Made by a program: the position numbers and the translations under genes. A model generated the notes under the pieces. That model worked only from the letters and a program-made list of their open reading frames with translations. It did not search any database and had not been told where the DNA came from. Shown here one piece after another: positions 61,154 to 64,000 of a DNA stretch of 64,000 nucleotides. The stretch lies in contig NZ_KI628539.1 in NCBI RefSeq assembly GCF_000503215.1, positions 744,001 through 808,000 on the forward strand, in the 5' to 3' direction. Positions within the stretch are counted from its first letter, which is position 1. Each line of letters begins with the position of its first letter. The DNA is from Pseudomonas canadensis (GTDB taxonomy: Bacteria > Pseudomonadota > Gammaproteobacteria > Pseudomonadales > Pseudomonadaceae).

Positions 61154-62592
61154 GTATTGTTGATTGGGATGCCACCGAACTGTCGCGGGCGATCCACGCG
61201 CGGCAGGTGTCGTGCGAAGAGGTGATGCAGGCGTATCTGGCGCAGATCCAGCGCTTCAATCCGAGCGTGAATGCGCTGGTGTCGCTGCGCGACGCTGATG
61301 ACGTGTTGGCCGAGGCGCGGGTACGTGATCGCGAGTTGGACCAAGGCCAGTCGCGCGGCTGGATGCACGGTATGCCCCAGGCGATCAAGGACCTCGCTGC
61401 TACCCGAGGCTTGCGCACCACCTTGGGCTCTCCGCTGTTCGCCGAGCACGTGCCCAGCGAAGACGCCATCAGCGTGGCGCGCGTGCGGGGCAGTGGCGCG
61501 ATCATCATCGGCAAGAGCAACGTGCCGGAGTTCGGCCTCGGTTCGCAGACCTACAACACGCTGTTCGGCACCACCGGCAATGCTTACGACTCCAGCCTCG
61601 TCGCGGGCGGCAGCAGCGGCGGGGCGGCGGTGGCCCTGGCACTGCGCATGCTGCCGGTGGCTGACGGCAGCGACATGATGGGTTCGCTGCGCAACCCGGC
61701 GGCGTTCAACAACGTGTTTGGCTTGCGCCCGTCCCAAGGCCGAGTGCCTTACGGACCGACCCCGGAACTGTTCGTGCAGCAACTGGGCACCGAAGGCCCG
61801 ATGGGCCGCAGCGTGACGGATGTGGCGCGGCTGTTGAGCATCCAGGCGGGTTACGACCCGCGAGTGCCGTTGTCGTCCAAGGAGGACCCGGCGATGTTCG
61901 GCCAGCCCTTGCAGCGTGACTTCAAGGGGGCGCGCCTGGGCTGGCTGGGGGATTACAACGGCTATCTACCGATGGACGACGGCGTGCTGAGCCTGTGCGA
62001 ATCGGCCCTCGGCGATTTCACTGCATTGGGCTGCACGGTGGAAAGCTGCCAGCCGGACTTTTCCATGGCGCGGCTGTGGCGCAGTTGGCTGGTGCATCGC
62101 CACTGGCTGGTGCACGGCAACCTCGGTGCGGCCTACGCCAACCCGCAGAAACGCGCACTGCTCAAGCCCGAAGCGCAATGGGAAGTGGAGGGTGGCCTGG
62201 GGTTGACGGCCCAGCAGGTGTACCAGGCATCGCTGGATCGCAGCGAGTGGTATCGCGCCCTCGCCAAGCTGTTCGAACGTTACGATTTTCTGCTTCTGCC
62301 CACCGCCCAAGTGTTCCCTTTCGATGCACAGCAGCCCTGGCCGCGCCTCGTTGGCGGGCGTGAAATGGACACCTACCACCGCTGGATGGAAGGGGTCATC
62401 GGCCCGACCCTGGCCGGGCTGCCGAGCATGAGCGTGCCGGTGGGCTTTAACCCCCAGGGCCTGCCCATGGGCGTGCAGATCATCGGCCCGGCCCAGGCGG
62501 ATCGGGCGGTGCTGCAATTGGCCTATGCTCATGAACAGCTGACGCAATGGGTGCAGCGTCGGCCGCCGACGTGCCTGGCATCGACGGGGTGA
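61150..62592 (+). CDS. Amidase, signature family
   Basis: A 480-residue enzyme of the Ser-cisSer-Lys group. Catalytic residues are K80 (QAIKDLAA), cis-Ser155 (GGSSGG at 153-158) and nucleophile Ser179 (GSDMMGSLRNPA). The nucleophile segment is a variant of GSDxGGSxR. The start codon is TTG at 61150, inside the MFS stop (TTGA), after GAGGTGAAGCC; no ATG fits. The substrate is unknown; the two hydrolases likely act on one class of amides. Confidence 0.9.
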   Translation: MSIVDWDATELSRAIHARQVSCEEVMQAYLAQIQRFNPSVNALVSLRDADDVLAEARVRDRELDQGQSRGWMHGMPQAIKDLAATRGLRTTLGSPLFAEHVPSEDAISVARVRGSGAIIIGKSNVPEFGLGSQTYNTLFGTTGNAYDSSLVAGGSSGGAAVALALRMLPVADGSDMMGSLRNPAAFNNVFGLRPSQGRVPYGPTPELFVQQLGTEGPMGRSVTDVARLLSIQAGYDPRVPLSSKEDPAMFGQPLQRDFKGARLGWLGDYNGYLPMDDGVLSLCESALGDFTALGCTVESCQPDFSMARLWRSWLVHRHWLVHGNLGAAYANPQKRALLKPEAQWEVEGGLGLTAQQVYQASLDRSEWYRALAKLFERYDFLLLPTAQVFPFDAQQPWPRLVGGREMDTYHRWMEGVIGPTLAGLPSMSVPVGFNPQGLPMGVQIIGPAQADRAVLQLAYAHEQLTQWVQRRPPTCLASTG

Positions 62593-62656
62593 GCGGCGAC
62601 CGGGCCTGTATCTTGCTGTGAACAATGATCATCCACCGGCAACAGGGAGATCGAAC

Positions 62657-63415
62657 ATGGAGACAGGCACCGTACGCTCGGTCGAGCGCGCACTGGCAAT
62701 CGTCGAGTTGCTGGGCGCGCACCAGGCCCTGGGGCTGGAGGAGTTGCACTACCTCACACGCCTGCCCAAGGCCACGGTGTCGCGCATGTTGCTGACGTTG
62801 CAGGAGCAGGGCTGGGTCTATCGCGGCTTGAGCGATCGTCGTTACCGCCTGCGCGCTCAACGTCTGTTCGGCGACACCCAGCAACGCTTCAAACGCCAAG
62901 TCGTGGAAAGCGCGGCGCCGTGGTTGCTGGAGCTCAGCGAACGCACCGGGCTGGTGGTGGATTTGTCCTGCTTTGATGGCGAGCGCCTGGAAGTCATGGA
63001 GAGCGCGATCCCCAGCGTGTTGCGCAAGCTTTATCCGAACAATTGCCAGATCGTCGGCCAGCACGCCAGCCTGTTTCATTCCGCGATGGGCAAGGCCTGC
63101 CTCACCCAATTGCCGGCCGAAGAGGTGCAACGGTTGGCGGGTCGCGACCATGTGGCGGCGGACGAGCAATACCAGGCCTGCGAGCAAACCCAGCACCAGG
63201 GCTTCGGCCAGCGCACCGAGGGTTATTGGGAGTATCCGGTGCGTTTGCCGTTTCTGATTCGCGCCGTCGCCCTGCCGGTGCGCGTCAATGGTCGTCTGGT
63301 TGGGAGCATGGCGCTGCATTGGCCGATGCATCAGGCGCCAGTGGAGCGGGTGTTGAACCTGCACATGGCCAGCCTGGAAGAGACGGTGCGCGAAGTGCAG
63401 CGCGCATTGGCGTAA
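62657..63415 (+). CDS. IclR-family regulator of the amidohydrolase cluster
   Basis: A 252-residue IclR regulator. The HTH VRSVERALAIVELLGAHQALGLEELHYLTRLPKATVSRMLLTL is typical. The effector domain has LFHSAMGKACLTQLP and a charged C-terminus. It is 64 bp after the amidase on the same strand. The start at 62657 follows AGGGAGA. A palindrome at 58500-58518 is its candidate target. Confidence 0.92.
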   Translation: METGTVRSVERALAIVELLGAHQALGLEELHYLTRLPKATVSRMLLTLQEQGWVYRGLSDRRYRLRAQRLFGDTQQRFKRQVVESAAPWLLELSERTGLVVDLSCFDGERLEVMESAIPSVLRKLYPNNCQIVGQHASLFHSAMGKACLTQLPAEEVQRLAGRDHVAADEQYQACEQTQHQGFGQRTEGYWEYPVRLPFLIRAVALPVRVNGRLVGSMALHWPMHQAPVERVLNLHMASLEETVREVQRALA

Positions 63416-63467
63416 CCCTCGCGATCCGGTTAAGGTTCGTTCAGGTTTTTCGCCCCACGAGTCTTCA

Positions 63468-64000
63468 ATGTTCAACGCTTCTGTGATCAAACCCCTGGCC
63501 TTCGCCCTGTTGGCCGCCGCTGCCGTGCCTGCCCATGCCGACTGGTATCTGGATAACGAATCGTCGCGTCTGTCGTTCGTCACCACCAAGAACACCGAAA
63601 TCGCCGAAGTGCAGCGCTTCCTGGTGTTGCACGGCAAGGTCGACAGCCAGGGCGCGGCGCAACTGGAGGTGGAGCTGGAGTCCGTCAACAGCGGCATCCC
63701 GCTGCGTGACGAGCGCATGCGCAACCAGTTGTTCGAGATCAAGACCTTTCCCGATGCGCTGATCAACGCGCAGATCAACCTGCAGCCGATCAATGATTTG
63801 GCTCCCGGCGCACAATTGGAGTTGCGCCTGCCATTGTCCGTGACCCTGCACGGCAAAACCCAAACCTACAGCGCCGAGTTGTTGGCCACGCGGTTGGACG
63901 ACCGACGCTTCCAGGTAGTGACTCTGGAACCGCTGGTGATGCATGCCGAGGACTTTGACCTGGCGCCGGGTGTGGCGGCGTTGCGCAAAGCGGCGGGGCT
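63468..64000 (+). CDS. YceI-family periplasmic protein (3' end beyond window)
   Basis: The first 177 residues of a YceI-like lipid-binding protein. A Sec signal peptide is clear (MFNASVIKPLAFALLAAAAV, cleavage after PAHA, residue 24), then DWYLDNESSRLSFVTTKNTEIAEVQRF, the beginning of the eight-stranded lipocalin-like barrel, and LPLSVTLHGKTQTYSAEL. YceI proteins bind polyisoprenoids; the role in Pseudomonas is not settled. Confidence 0.88.
   Translation, partial: MFNASVIKPLAFALLAAAAVPAHADWYLDNESSRLSFVTTKNTEIAEVQRFLVLHGKVDSQGAAQLEVELESVNSGIPLRDERMRNQLFEIKTFPDALINAQINLQPINDLAPGAQLELRLPLSVTLHGKTQTYSAELLATRLDDRRFQVVTLEPLVMHAEDFDLAPGVAALRKAAG

Overview
The window is chromosomal DNA of a Pseudomonas, most likely of the P. 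fluorescens group. The evidence is the consistently GC-rich coding sequence, the many REP-type palindromes typical of that group (GGGAGCGGGCTTGCTCGCGA and related forms), and a gene complement that reads as Pseudomonas throughout: ttgABC/ttgR efflux, pcaR-regulated protocatechuate catabolism, braC-livHMGF, rapA, olsBA, xenB. I see no rRNA, tRNA, CRISPR array, insertion sequence or prophage. Almost every base is assigned to a gene or a short intergenic region.

Layout. 1-6.2 kb: end-truncated nhaA antiporter, a Cds1-like cysteine desulfhydrase, an FAD oxidoreductase, a lipoprotein, and a divergent SDR/LysR pair. 6.2-8.7 kb: a four-gene operon (precursor peptide, MNIO/DUF692 enzyme, DUF2063 partner, DoxX membrane protein) that matches the bufferin/gig-type copper-binding RiPP systems. 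8.9-13.9 kb: a complete high-affinity branched-chain amino-acid ABC transporter, braC-livHMGF. 14.2-25.1 kb: a DUF2288 protein, a 725-residue protein that carries the nucleotide-binding and catalytic loops of the FtsZ/tubulin superfamily, an MHYT-GGDEF-EAL c-di-GMP protein, a cysteine-cluster protein, a spinster-type MFS carrier, rapA and a small unknown. 25.1-30.4 kb: a class V PLP enzyme with a RidA partner and LysR gene, small proteins including a CcoM-like single-span peptide behind an ANR box, and a Pit phosphate transporter.

31-42 kb: a complete protocatechuate branch of the beta-ketoadipate pathway in one stretch: pcaR, pcaK, pcaIJF, pcaHG, pcaT, pcaB, pcaD, pcaC. PcaR-type operators precede pcaR and pcaI. 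Together the genes import aromatic acids, cleave protocatechuate, and deliver succinyl-CoA plus acetyl-CoA. An outer-membrane OprD-family porin lies close by. 44-51 kb: the TtgABC RND efflux pump with its divergent repressor TtgR and an operator overlapping the ttgA promoter.

51-58 kb: an arsR-MFS-xenB operon with a palindromic operator, an ACP phosphodiesterase gene whose 3' end runs into a REP element, and olsBA for ornithine lipids. Back-to-back PHO boxes face olsBA and a divergent serine hydrolase/small protein pair. 58-64 kb: an AT-rich orphan colicin-E1-type immunity gene, a catabolic cluster (M20 amidohydrolase, MHS transporter, amidase, IclR regulator), and the start of a YceI-family protein cut by the window edge.

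The most interesting items are the bufferin-like operon, the divergent FtsZ/tubulin-like GTPase, the orphan immunity gene, and the PHO-box pair that links ornithine-lipid synthesis to an uncharacterised periplasmic hydrolase.
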